Origin: JBMOLK01 sp049325575
GTDB lineage: Bacteria > Bacillota > Clostridia > Acetivibrionales > Acetivibrionaceae
DNA: 18,091 nt
Assembly: GCA_049325575.1 (NCBI GenBank)
Contig: JBMOLK010000070.1
Coordinates: forward strand, 1 to 18,091
Direction of reading: 5' to 3'
The position numbers and the translations under genes are program-made. The stretch's first letter is position 1. The number at the start of each line of letters is the position of its first letter. The notes beneath the pieces are model-generated. The model searched no databases, was not told the origin of the DNA, and saw only the letters and a list, made by a program, of their open reading frames with translations. Below, piece after piece: positions 1 to 7,367 of this stretch.

Positions 1-28
1 ACTTTTTTTATAGTTTTTATTGTATATA

Positions 29-70
29 TGTGCATATTCCGGTACATTTGACAAAACCGAAATATGCACA
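29..70. repeat. 15-bp imperfect inverted repeat
   Basis: Arms at 29-43 (TGTGCATATTCCGGT) and 56-70 pair at 14 of 15 positions; the only mismatch is 39/60. The loop is 12 nt. It lies about 95 bp downstream of the anti-sigma-like gene on the minus strand. Neither side carries an immediate run of T, so it is not a textbook terminator. It could be a weak terminator for the sigma/anti-sigma operon, a regulator-binding site for a gene beyond the left edge, or the end of a small repeat element. The rest of 71-165 holds only a weak 7-bp hairpin (103-109 with 129-135). Confidence 0.6.
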
Positions 71-165
71 CACAACCCCTAAAATCTTCAAAGTCCTTAA
101 GCAGCTTTTATAAAACGTACTACTTCGCAAAAGCTTAATAAAGGGCATACTCATAATCTTATGAA

Positions 166-1218
166 TCAATAACCTTCGTTTATTATAATCCACTCCTTTT
201 TACTATTCTCTCTTGCAAGAAGAATTGTTCTTGCTATATTAGGATACATTGATTTTTCATAGGCCTTAAAAGCTATTATCTGCCAATCTTTGTATTCATT
301 TGCAACTCCACCGCTCAGCATATTTGAATTCTCAGTATATTCAATTGCAACAATTTCATGATCACCAGAAAAACTTGAGTAATATTTTTTTGCAATCGCT
401 CTAGCTGCTTCAATATCAATTTCCGAAAAATTTGTACTGTTAGTTTGAAGTTCGTCATCCTTACTAATCTTGGTTTGAGATGATAAACTTTTTTGTGGAT
501 TTAACACAAAATCGTCGTTTTTGGTTACAACATAATCCTGTAACTTAGCTAATATTTTCCCACTGTCCTGTAACATAATTTTAATTGCTTTTGTTGCTGT
601 GCTCCCATCCATAAATGTAACTTCCATTACAATAATGTCATTACGCAATTCCTCGCTGAGGTTTGCAATATTAATATCAGTATTATCAGTAAGCTTACGG
701 ATTGTATTTTCAGGATTCCAATTTACTACAAGATAATAGTAATCTGATGTCTCTTTACCATAGGATACCGTAAATTGCTTTTCCATGCTGTAGTACGGTC
801 TGTTTTCAGTCCAGTCAGTGAAGTCAATGTATTGATTTTTACAGGAAAAACGGATGGTATCAATATTTTCCCCTTTGACATATAATTGCATAAGCTGCCC
901 ATGCATTTCGCCATCGTCACGGATTATCCCTGTGGTAAGCTCAACTCCTGTATTTGTAATTTCTGTGTTTGACCCATAGGCATATACGTTAAAAGTAGTT
1001 CTATCTACAATAAATGAGAATGCACTCACACCCAACAATAAGCAGAGCATACAGGCAACAATAGGTCTACTCCATCTTATCCAATGATGGACATTAAAAG
1101 AACTTGTTTTCTTGCAGGATATTTTAGCGCTTTCCTTCAATACTTCACTGAACATTTTAGCCTTTTGTTCTTCTTTAGGTGTACAAGCCTCAAAAAGATC
1201 GTTAATGTGGTTAGCCAT
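166..1218 (-). CDS. Membrane-anchored anti-sigma-factor-like protein (DUF4179-type)
   Basis: This 350-residue protein has a cytoplasmic N-terminus of about 50 residues, one membrane helix at about 52-71, and a large extracytoplasmic region of about 280 residues. The architecture and N-terminal sequence resemble clostridial DUF4179-type proteins encoded next to ECF sigma factors. It has no H-x3-C-x2-C zinc motif, so it is not a ZAS-type anti-sigma factor. Its start overlaps the end of the sigma gene by 8 bp (ATGGCTAA), and its ribosome binding site (GGAGGG) lies inside the sigma coding sequence, implying coupled translation. The likely role is to hold the sigma factor at the membrane until an envelope signal is sensed. 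The C-terminal part (about 265-350) is not recognised. Function is inferred from position and topology. Confidence 0.72.
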   Translation of the reverse strand: MANHINDLFEACTPKEEQKAKMFSEVLKESAKISCKKTSSFNVHHWIRWSRPIVACMLCLLLGVSAFSFIVDRTTFNVYAYGSNTEITNTGVELTTGIIRDDGEMHGQLMQLYVKGENIDTIRFSCKNQYIDFTDWTENRPYYSMEKQFTVSYGKETSDYYYLVVNWNPENTIRKLTDNTDINIANLSEELRNDIIVMEVTFMDGSTATKAIKIMLQDSGKILAKLQDYVVTKNDDFVLNPQKSLSSQTKISKDDELQTNSTNFSEIDIEAARAIAKKYYSSFSGDHEIVAIEYTENSNMLSGGVANEYKDWQIIAFKAYEKSMYPNIARTILLARENSKKEWIIINEGY

Positions 1219-1714
1219 AAAATATCCCTCCTAAACCCATCTTTAGTCGTTTCCTCCCGTTGAAAAGTTGTGTTTGAATTGTACTCTCGTTTCGTTCCAA
1301 AAGCTTTGAAATTTCTTTTACCGAATATCCTTCATAATAGTAAAGATACAAAACCTCTTTGTATTTGGGTGGTAGTGATAAAAGTTGCTCCAAGACCTCA
1401 CCAGCTTTTTCGTGGTTGTCCCAATACGCTACTTCCGGTAATAAGTCAATACTAACCCGACAAAATCTCCACCAGCTTTTCAAAATATCTTTACAGTAGT
1501 TTTTGGTAGTTACGATCAACCATGCTTTTTCATGTTCAAAATTATTAAAAGTTTTATCTGTTTTTAGCAATTTTAAAAATATAGATTGAACAGCATCTTC
1601 TGCATCAGCGTGATTTTTCAAATATATATAGCACAGTCTGTAAACTGTATCTACATTCCTTTGGTACACTTCAGCTAATTCTTTATCCGTACGCAATAAA
1701 GAATTATTTCCCAT
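1211..1714 (-). CDS. ECF-type RNA polymerase sigma factor (sigma-70 family)
   Basis: The protein has 167 residues from the chosen start. A sigma-70 region 2 domain spans about 13-83, including the acidic DAEDAVQSIFLK segment of region 2.2 and an aromatic-rich region near 63-83. A sigma region 4 helix-turn-helix spans about 104-158 (LPPKYKEVLYLYYYEGYS, then KEISKLLERNESTIQTQL). No region 1 or 3 is present, as expected for ECF factors. The ATG at 1714 is chosen because an ideal AGGAGGTG site lies just upstream; the longer frame from 1744 would place that site inside the gene. It is translationally coupled to the downstream membrane protein, its probable anti-sigma factor. No convincing autoregulatory ECF promoter was identified upstream. 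Confidence 0.88.
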   Translation of the reverse strand: MGNNSLLRTDKELAEVYQRNVDTVYRLCYIYLKNHADAEDAVQSIFLKLLKTDKTFNNFEHEKAWLIVTTKNYCKDILKSWWRFCRVSIDLLPEVAYWDNHEKAGEVLEQLLSLPPKYKEVLYLYYYEGYSVKEISKLLERNESTIQTQLFNGRKRLKMGLGGIFYG

Positions 1715-1946
1715 CTTTTCACCTCCTGCATATAACACGATCAAAAAACAAAAAATATCCTATTCTCAAAAATAATTTTAAATCCAAAAGGGAAAATATG
1801 TGTTCTGAAGGTGTGTGAGATACAAATTCATTAATGGCTACCGCTTAGCGACATTTCCTTTGGATCTATATCTACTTTTTCAATTTTTTTGAAATATATA
1901 GTTCCATTTAAATATTTACTTATGCTTAATTACTTCCTTATCCTTA

Positions 1947-1984
1947 TAAAAATAAAAAGACCCGGCATCATCTACCAGGTCTTT
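1947..1984 (-). terminator. Rho-independent terminator of the por operon
   Basis: Read on the minus strand just after the porB stop, AAAGACCTGG pairs with CCGGGTCTTT (10 bp including one G-T pair) around a 9-nt loop, followed by TTATTTTTA. It separates porB from the sigma-factor operon downstream on the same strand. The remaining spacer to 1714 shows no recognised gene. Confidence 0.85.
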
Positions 1985-1997
1985 CTTCTAAATCTAA

Positions 1998-2933
1998 TTA
2001 AGCTTCTCCAGCCAACTTTAACAGTGTTTCCCATCTCTTATCAACTTCTTTTTGAATTTCTTCCAACAGGTGCTCGTTGCCTGCTTTGAAAAGATGTTTA
2101 AATCTTCCCTGCGGCTTCAAGAAGTCTTTAATAGGAAGTTTGTTCTTTGGCTTGTAGTTAATAATATACTTGCCATCTATAACTTCATACAGTGGCCAGA
2201 AGCAAGTTTCAACAGCCAATTTGTTTATATCCATTAAATCAGGTGTGTTATACTGCCATCCTCTTGGACATGGAGCCAAAACATTCATGAAAGCAGGACC
2301 ACCTACATATAGAGCTTTTTCTGATTTTTCATAAAGATCTTTCATATTTCCAATGGCAGCTGTTTGAGCAACATATGGAATATTGTGGTTTACCATAATT
2401 TCAGTAAGATCTTTTCTCCACTGCATTTTACCAGGTATAACTTTACCGGCAGGTGAAGTTGTTGTATCTGCGTATTTAGGAGTAGCAGATGACCTTTGAA
2501 TACCTGTGTTCATGTATGCTCCATTATCATAGCAGACATAAACCATGTCATGGCCTCTTTCCATAGCTCCTGACAATGACTGCAGACCTATATCGTAGGT
2601 TCCGCCGTCTCCACCGAATGCAATAAACTTTGTATCCCCTTTTATTTTGCCTTTTCTCTTCATTGCAGCATAAGCAGCTTCAGCACCTGAAACTGTTGCG
2701 CCTGAGTTTTCAAAGGCATTATGAATAAATGAATCTTTCCACGCAGTATATGGATAGATGAATGAAGACACTTCAAGACATCCGGTTGCACAACCTACTA
2801 CTGCATGATCTTCAGGTTTTAATGCCCTAAGGATTTGTCTTACAACTGGTGGAGCACCACAACCTGCACACATTCTATGTCCACCGGTAAATCTTTCCGG
2901 CTTCTTTGCAGCTTCCTTTAAATTATAAGCCAT
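1998..2933 (-). CDS. porB: Pyruvate:ferredoxin oxidoreductase, beta subunit
   Basis: The 311-residue thiamine-diphosphate-binding subunit of four-subunit PFOR oxidatively decarboxylates pyruvate to acetyl-CoA and CO2, reducing ferredoxin. The N-terminal MCAGCG motif (C22, C25), C48/C52 and C222 (APCPRG) are in the places expected for the proximal [4Fe-4S] cluster. The ThDP motif begins at GDG (109-111 region) and ends with N137 in YDNGAYMNTG. Length and motifs fit PorB. The gene follows porA after a 12-bp gap with a GGGGG ribosome binding site and ends the operon before a hairpin terminator. Related 2-oxoacid oxidoreductases (KorB, VorB) share this fold, but the porGDAB order and overall sequence favour pyruvate. 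Confidence 0.93.
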   Translation of the reverse strand: MAYNLKEAAKKPERFTGGHRMCAGCGAPPVVRQILRALKPEDHAVVGCATGCLEVSSFIYPYTAWKDSFIHNAFENSGATVSGAEAAYAAMKRKGKIKGDTKFIAFGGDGGTYDIGLQSLSGAMERGHDMVYVCYDNGAYMNTGIQRSSATPKYADTTTSPAGKVIPGKMQWRKDLTEIMVNHNIPYVAQTAAIGNMKDLYEKSEKALYVGGPAFMNVLAPCPRGWQYNTPDLMDINKLAVETCFWPLYEVIDGKYIINYKPKNKLPIKDFLKPQGRFKHLFKAGNEHLLEEIQKEVDKRWETLLKLAGEA

Positions 2934-2945
2934 CTATCGCACCCC

Positions 2946-4130
2946 CTATTCTCTAACGCCCAGGTAGTTGTAAACTGAGTCTACCTTACCTGTAGCGGCA
3001 ATATCTAAAATTTTATTATAAACAACTTCTATATCGTCGGATTTAACATCTCTTCCACCAAGACCGTAAATAAAGTTGATTACTTTAGGACCAAATACAC
3101 CTTTTGCATACATGGCACTTGTTACTTCTGTAAACAACGGTCCGCCAGCAGCATTGAAGCTGTCAGCTTTATCCAAGACGGCAATTGCCTTATATTTTGA
3201 TAAAGCTTCTACTATTTCATCCACAGGGAAAGGTCTGAATACTCTAGGTTTAATGAGGCCTACTTTCTTACCTTGAGCCCTTAACTGATCAACTACATAT
3301 TTTGCTGTACCGGCTGTGGAGTTTAATATAACTGCTACAACTTCTGCATCATCAGTCTTATACTCTTCAAACAAGCCGTACTTTCTTCCTGTCAATTTGT
3401 AGAACTCTTCGGAAACTTCAAGTATAACCTTCTTTGCATTCATCATAGCTTGAGCCTGCTGTCTCTTGTGCTCGAAAGTATGCGCCTGTAGATCCAAAGG
3501 ACCTACTGATATAGGGTTTTCCTTATTTAAAAGATACATTTCCGGATTGTAGTCTCCTACAAAAGCCTTAACTTTATCATCTTCAACCAACTCTAAGTTT
3601 TCTATAGCATGGGATGTAATAAACCCATCCTGACAAACCATAACAGGAAGCACTACATCAGGGTGCTCTCCTATTCTGTGAGCCATAAGCATATTATCAT
3701 ATGCTTCCTGATTGTTTTCAGAATAAAGCTGTATCCATCCTGAATCTCTTGCTCCCATAGAGTCACTATGATCATTATGGATATTTAAAGGACCTGACAT
3801 GGTTCTATTTACACATGCCATTACAATCGGAAGTCTTGAACATGCTGCTATATAAAGAACCTCCCACATAAGACCAAGTCCGTTTGCAGAAGTAGCAGTC
3901 ATTGCTCTACCTCCTGCAGCCTGTGCACCTACACAAGCAGACATGGCACTGTGTTCTGACTCTACAGCAACAAACTCTGTATCAACAACGCCATCAGCAA
4001 CATATTGTGAAAAATACTGCGGAATTTCAGTTGAAGGAGTTATTGGAAAAGCAGCAACAACATCTGGATTTATTTGTTTCATGGCAACAGCCACAGCTTC
4101 ATTACCACTTAATCTTTCTCTTATAGCCAT
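2946..4130 (-). CDS. porA: Pyruvate:ferredoxin oxidoreductase, alpha subunit
   Basis: The 394-residue alpha subunit carries the pyrimidine-binding domain for thiamine diphosphate at the N-terminus (AAFPITPSTEIPQYF near residue 30, and the conserved E in AVESEHSAMSACVGAQAAG). A transketolase-C-like domain II follows from about residue 255 (VVAVILNSTAGTAKYVV, then KVGLIKPRVFRPFP). Its length is usual for PorA. It lies between porD (14-bp gap) and porB (12-bp gap), with a GGGGGG ribosome binding site, so co-translation in one transcript is likely. In Clostridium species with the single-chain enzyme this domain is the N-terminus of one protein of about 1170 residues; here the split form is used. 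Confidence 0.93.
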   Translation of the reverse strand: MAIRERLSGNEAVAVAMKQINPDVVAAFPITPSTEIPQYFSQYVADGVVDTEFVAVESEHSAMSACVGAQAAGGRAMTATSANGLGLMWEVLYIAACSRLPIVMACVNRTMSGPLNIHNDHSDSMGARDSGWIQLYSENNQEAYDNMLMAHRIGEHPDVVLPVMVCQDGFITSHAIENLELVEDDKVKAFVGDYNPEMYLLNKENPISVGPLDLQAHTFEHKRQQAQAMMNAKKVILEVSEEFYKLTGRKYGLFEEYKTDDAEVVAVILNSTAGTAKYVVDQLRAQGKKVGLIKPRVFRPFPVDEIVEALSKYKAIAVLDKADSFNAAGGPLFTEVTSAMYAKGVFGPKVINFIYGLGGRDVKSDDIEVVYNKILDIAATGKVDSVYNYLGVRE

Positions 4131-4144
4131 CTCGTAATCCCCCC

Positions 4145-4456
4145 TTACTTATCTTCTTCTACAAAGTCAATGGCCTTGAAAGGGCAAACCTTTACACATA
4201 CGCCGCAGCCTTTGCAGTGATCAAAATCAAACTCTATTCTCTTTCCTTCTTCGTTTACCAATATAGCTGTATCCGGACAAACAGGGTAGCAGAGCAAGCA
4301 CTGCTTACATTTTTCCTGTATCCAGATAGGTTTCATTGAACGCCAGTCACCTGTCTTAAATAATTCTGCATTACCGGCATAGGGCATAACACCACCTGGT
4401 GTAATATCTTTCCATTTAACATCAGGAGTTACAGTTTTCAATTCTTTTTTACTCAT
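4145..4456 (-). CDS. porD: Pyruvate:ferredoxin oxidoreductase, delta (ferredoxin-like) subunit
   Basis: The 103-residue subunit has two [4Fe-4S] binding motifs, C50-x2-C53-x2-C56-x3-C60 and C81-x2-C84-x2-C87-x3-C91, each followed by proline as in bacterial 2[4Fe-4S] ferredoxins. An N-terminal extension of about 45 residues (GGVMPYAG, TGDWRSMKP) is typical of PorD and packs against the core. It passes electrons from the ThDP site in PorA/PorB to external ferredoxin. Its ATG overlaps the porG stop codon by 4 bp (ATGA), with an AGGAGGTG site inside porG, indicating translational coupling. Confidence 0.94.
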   Translation of the reverse strand: MSKKELKTVTPDVKWKDITPGGVMPYAGNAELFKTGDWRSMKPIWIQEKCKQCLLCYPVCPDTAILVNEEGKRIEFDFDHCKGCGVCVKVCPFKAIDFVEEDK

Positions 4457-5031
4457 AGTCCCTTCACCTCCTGCATGGATCTTTCAAGTGCCTTGATGTT
4501 ACCATCTACAACTTCAGGTTTCTTTGCAAATTTGTGTTTGAATGAATCAACCATGTCGTTTAGGAATTCTTTTTCATCCATTACTCCGCTAACCTTAACA
4601 ACTGCTCCAAGCATAGGTGTGTTTGGGAAGTATTTTCCAAGTGTTTCTATAGATATGGTTCTTGCATCTACTGTACACACTTTTCCTTTATAGCCTTTTA
4701 AGAACGGCCTTACTTCTTCAGGTGATTTTGTAGTATTAATTATTATTGCTCCATCTTCTTTAAGTCCTGATGTTACGTCAACTGATGCAATAAGAGTGTC
4801 ATCAACAACTACTACATAATCAGGCTCATAAATGTTACTGTGGATAGTAAGCTTGGTATCGCTTATTCTGTTATAAGCTGTAATTGGTGCGCCCATTCTT
4901 TCTGGACCATACTCCGGAAAACCTTGAATATACTTTCCGGTATTGAATGCAGCATCAGCAAGAAGCAGAGATGCTGTTTTAGCACCTTGTCCACCACGCC
5001 CATGCCATCTGATTTCAACAACCTTGCCCAT
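4453..5031 (-). CDS. porG: Pyruvate:ferredoxin oxidoreductase, gamma subunit
   Basis: The 192-residue gamma subunit begins with the family signature RWHGRGGQGAKTASLLLADA and continues with FPEYGPERMGAPITAYNRIS, both typical of the catalytic-domain protein of 2-oxoacid oxidoreductases. It is the first gene of the por operon, preceded by a GAGGGGG ribosome binding site and a near-consensus sigma-A promoter about 100 bp upstream. The gene order gamma-delta-alpha-beta is that described for Thermotoga and archaeal PFOR and also found in cluster III clostridia. Confidence 0.93.
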   Translation of the reverse strand: MGKVVEIRWHGRGGQGAKTASLLLADAAFNTGKYIQGFPEYGPERMGAPITAYNRISDTKLTIHSNIYEPDYVVVVDDTLIASVDVTSGLKEDGAIIINTTKSPEEVRPFLKGYKGKVCTVDARTISIETLGKYFPNTPMLGAVVKVSGVMDEKEFLNDMVDSFKHKFAKKPEVVDGNIKALERSMQEVKGL

Positions 5032-5123
5032 GTGGTAAACCCCCTCATTTATTTATAGTAAATATTGTGCTGATTGAATTCAGCTTAGTATCTCAAAGGT
5101 AATAAAATATTAATACAGAATAC

Positions 5124-5152
5124 AGTATAAATGTCTGTTTATTTTTTGTCAA
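5124..5152 (-). promoter_or_regulatory. Sigma-A promoter of the por operon
   Basis: On the minus strand TTGACA (5152-5147) and TATACT (5129-5124) are separated by exactly 17 bp. The predicted start is near 5117, giving an untranslated leader of about 85 nt before porG. The -35 box is perfect and the -10 box has one mismatch, so strong basal expression is expected for this central enzyme. Confidence 0.85.
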
Positions 5153-5206
5153 GAATACTTAAACTGCTAGGTATAGTATCTGAAGTGATTGGGTATAATT
5201 ATGTTC

Positions 5207-5218
5207 ATTGTATACAAT
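5207..5218. promoter_or_regulatory. 12-bp perfect palindrome upstream of the por promoter
   Basis: ATTGTATACAAT is self-complementary over all 12 bases and lies about 55 bp upstream of the por -35 box. Its position and symmetry suit an activator or repressor site, but no regulator can be assigned. It does not match the Rex consensus TTGTTAA-N4-TTAACAA. Chance occurrence in AT-rich DNA is possible. Confidence 0.35.
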
Positions 5219-5256
5219 ATTTTGTACTCTCACATAGCATTTTAATTTATGTTTTA

Positions 5257-5310
5257 AGAGAGACGCCGTCTCTAAAGAATTGTTATTTCAATCATATGAC
5301 TGCTTGAAAT
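5257..5310 (-). terminator. Possible terminator region of bofA (two short hairpins)
   Basis: Directly after the bofA stop on the minus strand are two stems: a perfect 7-bp stem (5304-5310 with 5285-5291, 12-nt loop), then a 6-bp GC-richer stem AGAGAC/GTCTCT (5259-5264 with 5268-5273, 3-nt loop). The second is followed by CTTAAAAC rather than a run of T, so termination efficiency is uncertain. No gene was seen in 5153-5311. Confidence 0.35.
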
Positions 5311-5311
5311 G

Positions 5312-5590
5312 TCAGACTTTGAAAAGGTATTTTAATACAATGAGCAAAACAACACCAGGTACACCAAGAGTACCTGTTATAAATGCCGTAATAGGGTTTA
5401 GGGCAATTTGAAAACTAAAAAAGCCCCCAACAAAGTTAATAATAAGAATTATTATTCCCCCAAGTACGGAATTATATATCAGTTTTAGTACTGTTTTCAT
5501 TGGAACTATAAAGAATTTTCCTAAAAAGTATAAGAGCACTACCCCTATTATATAGGCAAATATTACACTGTATTCAACAGACATATGCAT
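5312..5590 (-). CDS. bofA: Pro-sigma-K processing inhibitor BofA family protein
   Basis: This 92-residue hydrophobic protein has membrane helices at about 8-30, 37-60 and 70-90. The C-terminal signature IALNPITAFITGTLGVPGVV with a following LLIVLKYLF is diagnostic of the BofA family. In Bacillus, BofA lies in the outer forespore membrane and inhibits the SpoIVFB protease that activates sigma-K, so it marks the organism as a likely spore former. The start at 5590 is preceded by a weak AAAGTGAT site; the next ATG, two codons on, is possible. The gene lies 188 bp downstream of a yaaL-like gene, matching the yaaL-bofA adjacency known in Bacillus subtilis. That spacer has an isolated TTGACC but no good -10 box and no terminator. 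Confidence 0.9.
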   Translation of the reverse strand: MHMSVEYSVIFAYIIGVVLLYFLGKFFIVPMKTVLKLIYNSVLGGIIILIINFVGGFFSFQIALNPITAFITGTLGVPGVVLLIVLKYLFKV

Positions 5591-5778
5591 CTACACATCA
5601 CTTTCACATTTGTATTTAACCGTGCAAATCTAATGTTCTATTATCGGAACTATAGATTTTATATCTCTCATTATTAAATATATAAGCTTGGTCAAGAATT
5701 TATTACAAAAAGAAGTGAAAAAGAAAATATATAATTAATGAAGAAATGATAATTAAAACGATTTAACACAAACGTGGA

Positions 5779-6099
5779 TTAGTTGCCCATATACTCCAAT
5801 GTGACTCCTTTTTCCTTAGCTTTCTTAATCAGGTAATCATACCTTATTTGATATGCCTTTATTTTATAAGTGTAATAATCTATAATTTCACTTTCCACAG
5901 CATATTCAAAATTAGCATTTGCGCTTATCCATTCTTTTCTGGCATTTTTAATACTTTCAATAAGGTTTTCTACTTCTTCTAAATTCTCTGCAGAAACTAA
6001 TTCATGTTTTTCTTTAATAGATAGCATGTTTAGAAGTTTACTTAATAAATTACTTTTATGAATTTTAATATCCTTATTTTTCTCCGTATTTAAGTCCAT
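5779..6099 (-). CDS. YaaL-like protein (DUF2508)
   Basis: This small, soluble, probably helical protein has 106 residues. The segment from about residue 43 (LEEVENLIESIKNARKEW) through ISANANFEYAVESEIIDYYTYKI to the C-terminus resembles the DUF2508/YaaL family encoded beside bofA in many endospore formers. It is somewhat longer than Bacillus YaaL because of an N-terminal extension of about 35 residues. Its molecular function is unknown. The start is supported by AAGGTGAG five bases before the ATG. Synteny with bofA is the best clue to its role, and recR, its usual upstream neighbour in Bacillus, is absent here. Confidence 0.8.
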   Translation of the reverse strand: MDLNTEKNKDIKIHKSNLLSKLLNMLSIKEKHELVSAENLEEVENLIESIKNARKEWISANANFEYAVESEIIDYYTYKIKAYQIRYDYLIKKAKEKGVTLEYMGN

Positions 6100-6250
6100 A
6101 CAAACTCACCTTACACTCTATTTTTTATAGAAATATTTATTTTCATAATATTCTATTTACTATTAATTGTTGATACTTTTATAAGTATAAGCAGAATTTA
6201 CCTGGACTATACATGCATAATCAGTATTTATATATAAATTAAAACCGTTT

Positions 6251-6730
6251 TTAAAAGTTTACAGACTCAAATCTGGGCCAAAACCTTCCATCTCTTATCT
6301 CCACTATACAATAGGTTTTATTATTATCCTTCGGAATGCCTATACTTCCCGGATTCAATACCAGCATACCATCAGAGAACAATTCTTCCCTTTCATGTGT
6401 GTGTCCAAAAAATACAGCATCGGCTTTTATTAATTTACCTTTATTAATAATTCTTTGATAATCGTATTTCACGTTATACTGGTGCCCGTGTGTAATAAAT
6501 ATCTTCTTGCCGTGAACTTCAAGAACTTTTTCCAAAGGATACTCCCGGGTCCAGTCATTATTACCGCTAACTATCTCACATCTGATATCTTTAATATATT
6601 CTTTTACAGAGGATATATCTTTTGAAAAATCACCCAAATGTATAATCAAATCAACAACTTTAGCTTTTTTTACTGCCTTTATAATATTGTTTGTATAACC
6701 GTGAGAATCACTTAATAATAAAATCCTCAT
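6251..6730 (-). CDS. YfcE/MJ0936-type metallophosphoesterase
   Basis: This 159-residue calcineurin-like phosphodiesterase has all the metal-ligand motifs: D8-S-H10, G33-D34, G56-N57-N58-D59, H81-G-H83 and G109-H110-T-H112, followed by NPGSIGIP. The length is typical for this compact cytoplasmic family, whose members hydrolyse model phosphodiesters with manganese or similar metals; the physiological substrate is not established. A GGAG site lies 10 bases before the ATG. It follows the Nudix gene by 40 bp on the same strand, so the two are probably co-transcribed. In many clostridia this family sits next to rph and the XTP pyrophosphatase gene; those are not in this window. No convincing terminator is seen in 6100-6250. 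Confidence 0.9.
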   Translation of the reverse strand: MRILLLSDSHGYTNNIIKAVKKAKVVDLIIHLGDFSKDISSVKEYIKDIRCEIVSGNNDWTREYPLEKVLEVHGKKIFITHGHQYNVKYDYQRIINKGKLIKADAVFFGHTHEREELFSDGMLVLNPGSIGIPKDNNKTYCIVEIRDGRFWPRFESVNF

Positions 6731-6770
6731 ATAGTCTGTTCTCCTGCATAAATTTTTTTAATTTTTTCTT

Positions 6771-7367
6771 TCATATATACCTGTTAGCTTTCAGATATTC
6801 TAGTATAGCATTCGAGGTTACATGCCTGAATTTTCCCCAATCCCTCCATTCACCCTCAATACTGTTCAGTTTATTTACTATTTCATCCAGTTCCTCCAGG
6901 TCTACCAGCTTTACTTCGCTGATCTCATCATCGCTGGCGTCTAGAAGTAGTCTTCCTGATATCTCTTTTAATATAAACAGATAGGAATAGAACATTTCGT
7001 TTAAGTCACTGTATTCAAACCTTATTCTTATAACACCTGCAAACCCAATAATTTCTGCATCTATGCCAAGTTCTTCCCTGGTCTCTCTTAACACTGCATC
7101 TACTATATCCTCGCTGTAATTAATACCTCCTGTCGGTATTCTAAAAATACCCTTGGGATATTCTTCACTTGTAACAGTTATTATAGTATTGTCAGGCCTT
7201 ATAACGCAAAACACTACTTCTCCTCTTCTATCCTTTTCAATAACCTTTTGTACCTTATTAAAAAAGTATTCATCTTCATATTTTATTGTAACATCCTTTA
7301 TAAAGGGGCTTGAGTTGTTAAATCTTTTACATAGACAATTGAATTCATCTGAATTAAACTTATTCAT
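6771..7367 (-). CDS. Nudix hydrolase
   Basis: The protein has 198 residues. A full Nudix box G-x5-E-x7-R-E-x2-E-E-x-G occupies residues 80-101 (G80, E86, R94, E95, E98, E99, G101), which binds the metal and diphosphate of a nucleoside-diphosphate-linked substrate. About 50 extra residues precede the domain (it begins near GEVVFCVIRPDN). Substrate cannot be predicted from the box alone; the family covers dNTP-sanitising, ADP-ribose and NDP-sugar pyrophosphatases. A clear AGGAG site lies six bases before the ATG. The phosphodiesterase gene follows after 40 bp. Upstream DNA is shared with the divergent VanW-family gene. Confidence 0.88.
   Translation of the reverse strand: MNKFNSDEFNCLCKRFNNSSPFIKDVTIKYEDEYFFNKVQKVIEKDRRGEVVFCVIRPDNTIITVTSEEYPKGIFRIPTGGINYSEDIVDAVLRETREELGIDAEIIGFAGVIRIRFEYSDLNEMFYSYLFILKEISGRLLLDASDDEISEVKLVDLEELDEIVNKLNSIEGEWRDWGKFRHVTSNAILEYLKANRYI

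Noticed and set aside
1715..1744. Longer start for the sigma factor (10 extra residues)
   Set aside because: The ideal AGGAGGTG site lies inside this extension, directly before the ATG at 1714, and the extra residues do not look like sigma sequence.
1831..1929. Minus-strand open frame of 33 codons between the por terminator and the sigma gene, ending in KEMSLSGSH
   Set aside because: It is opened by a stop codon, has no start codon with a ribosome binding site, and matches nothing I recognise; open frames of this length are common by chance. A decayed gene remnant cannot be excluded.
5032..5311. Rex (NADH-sensing repressor) operator in the por upstream region
   Set aside because: Nothing close to TTGTTAA-N4-TTAACAA was found; the only palindrome present has a different sequence.
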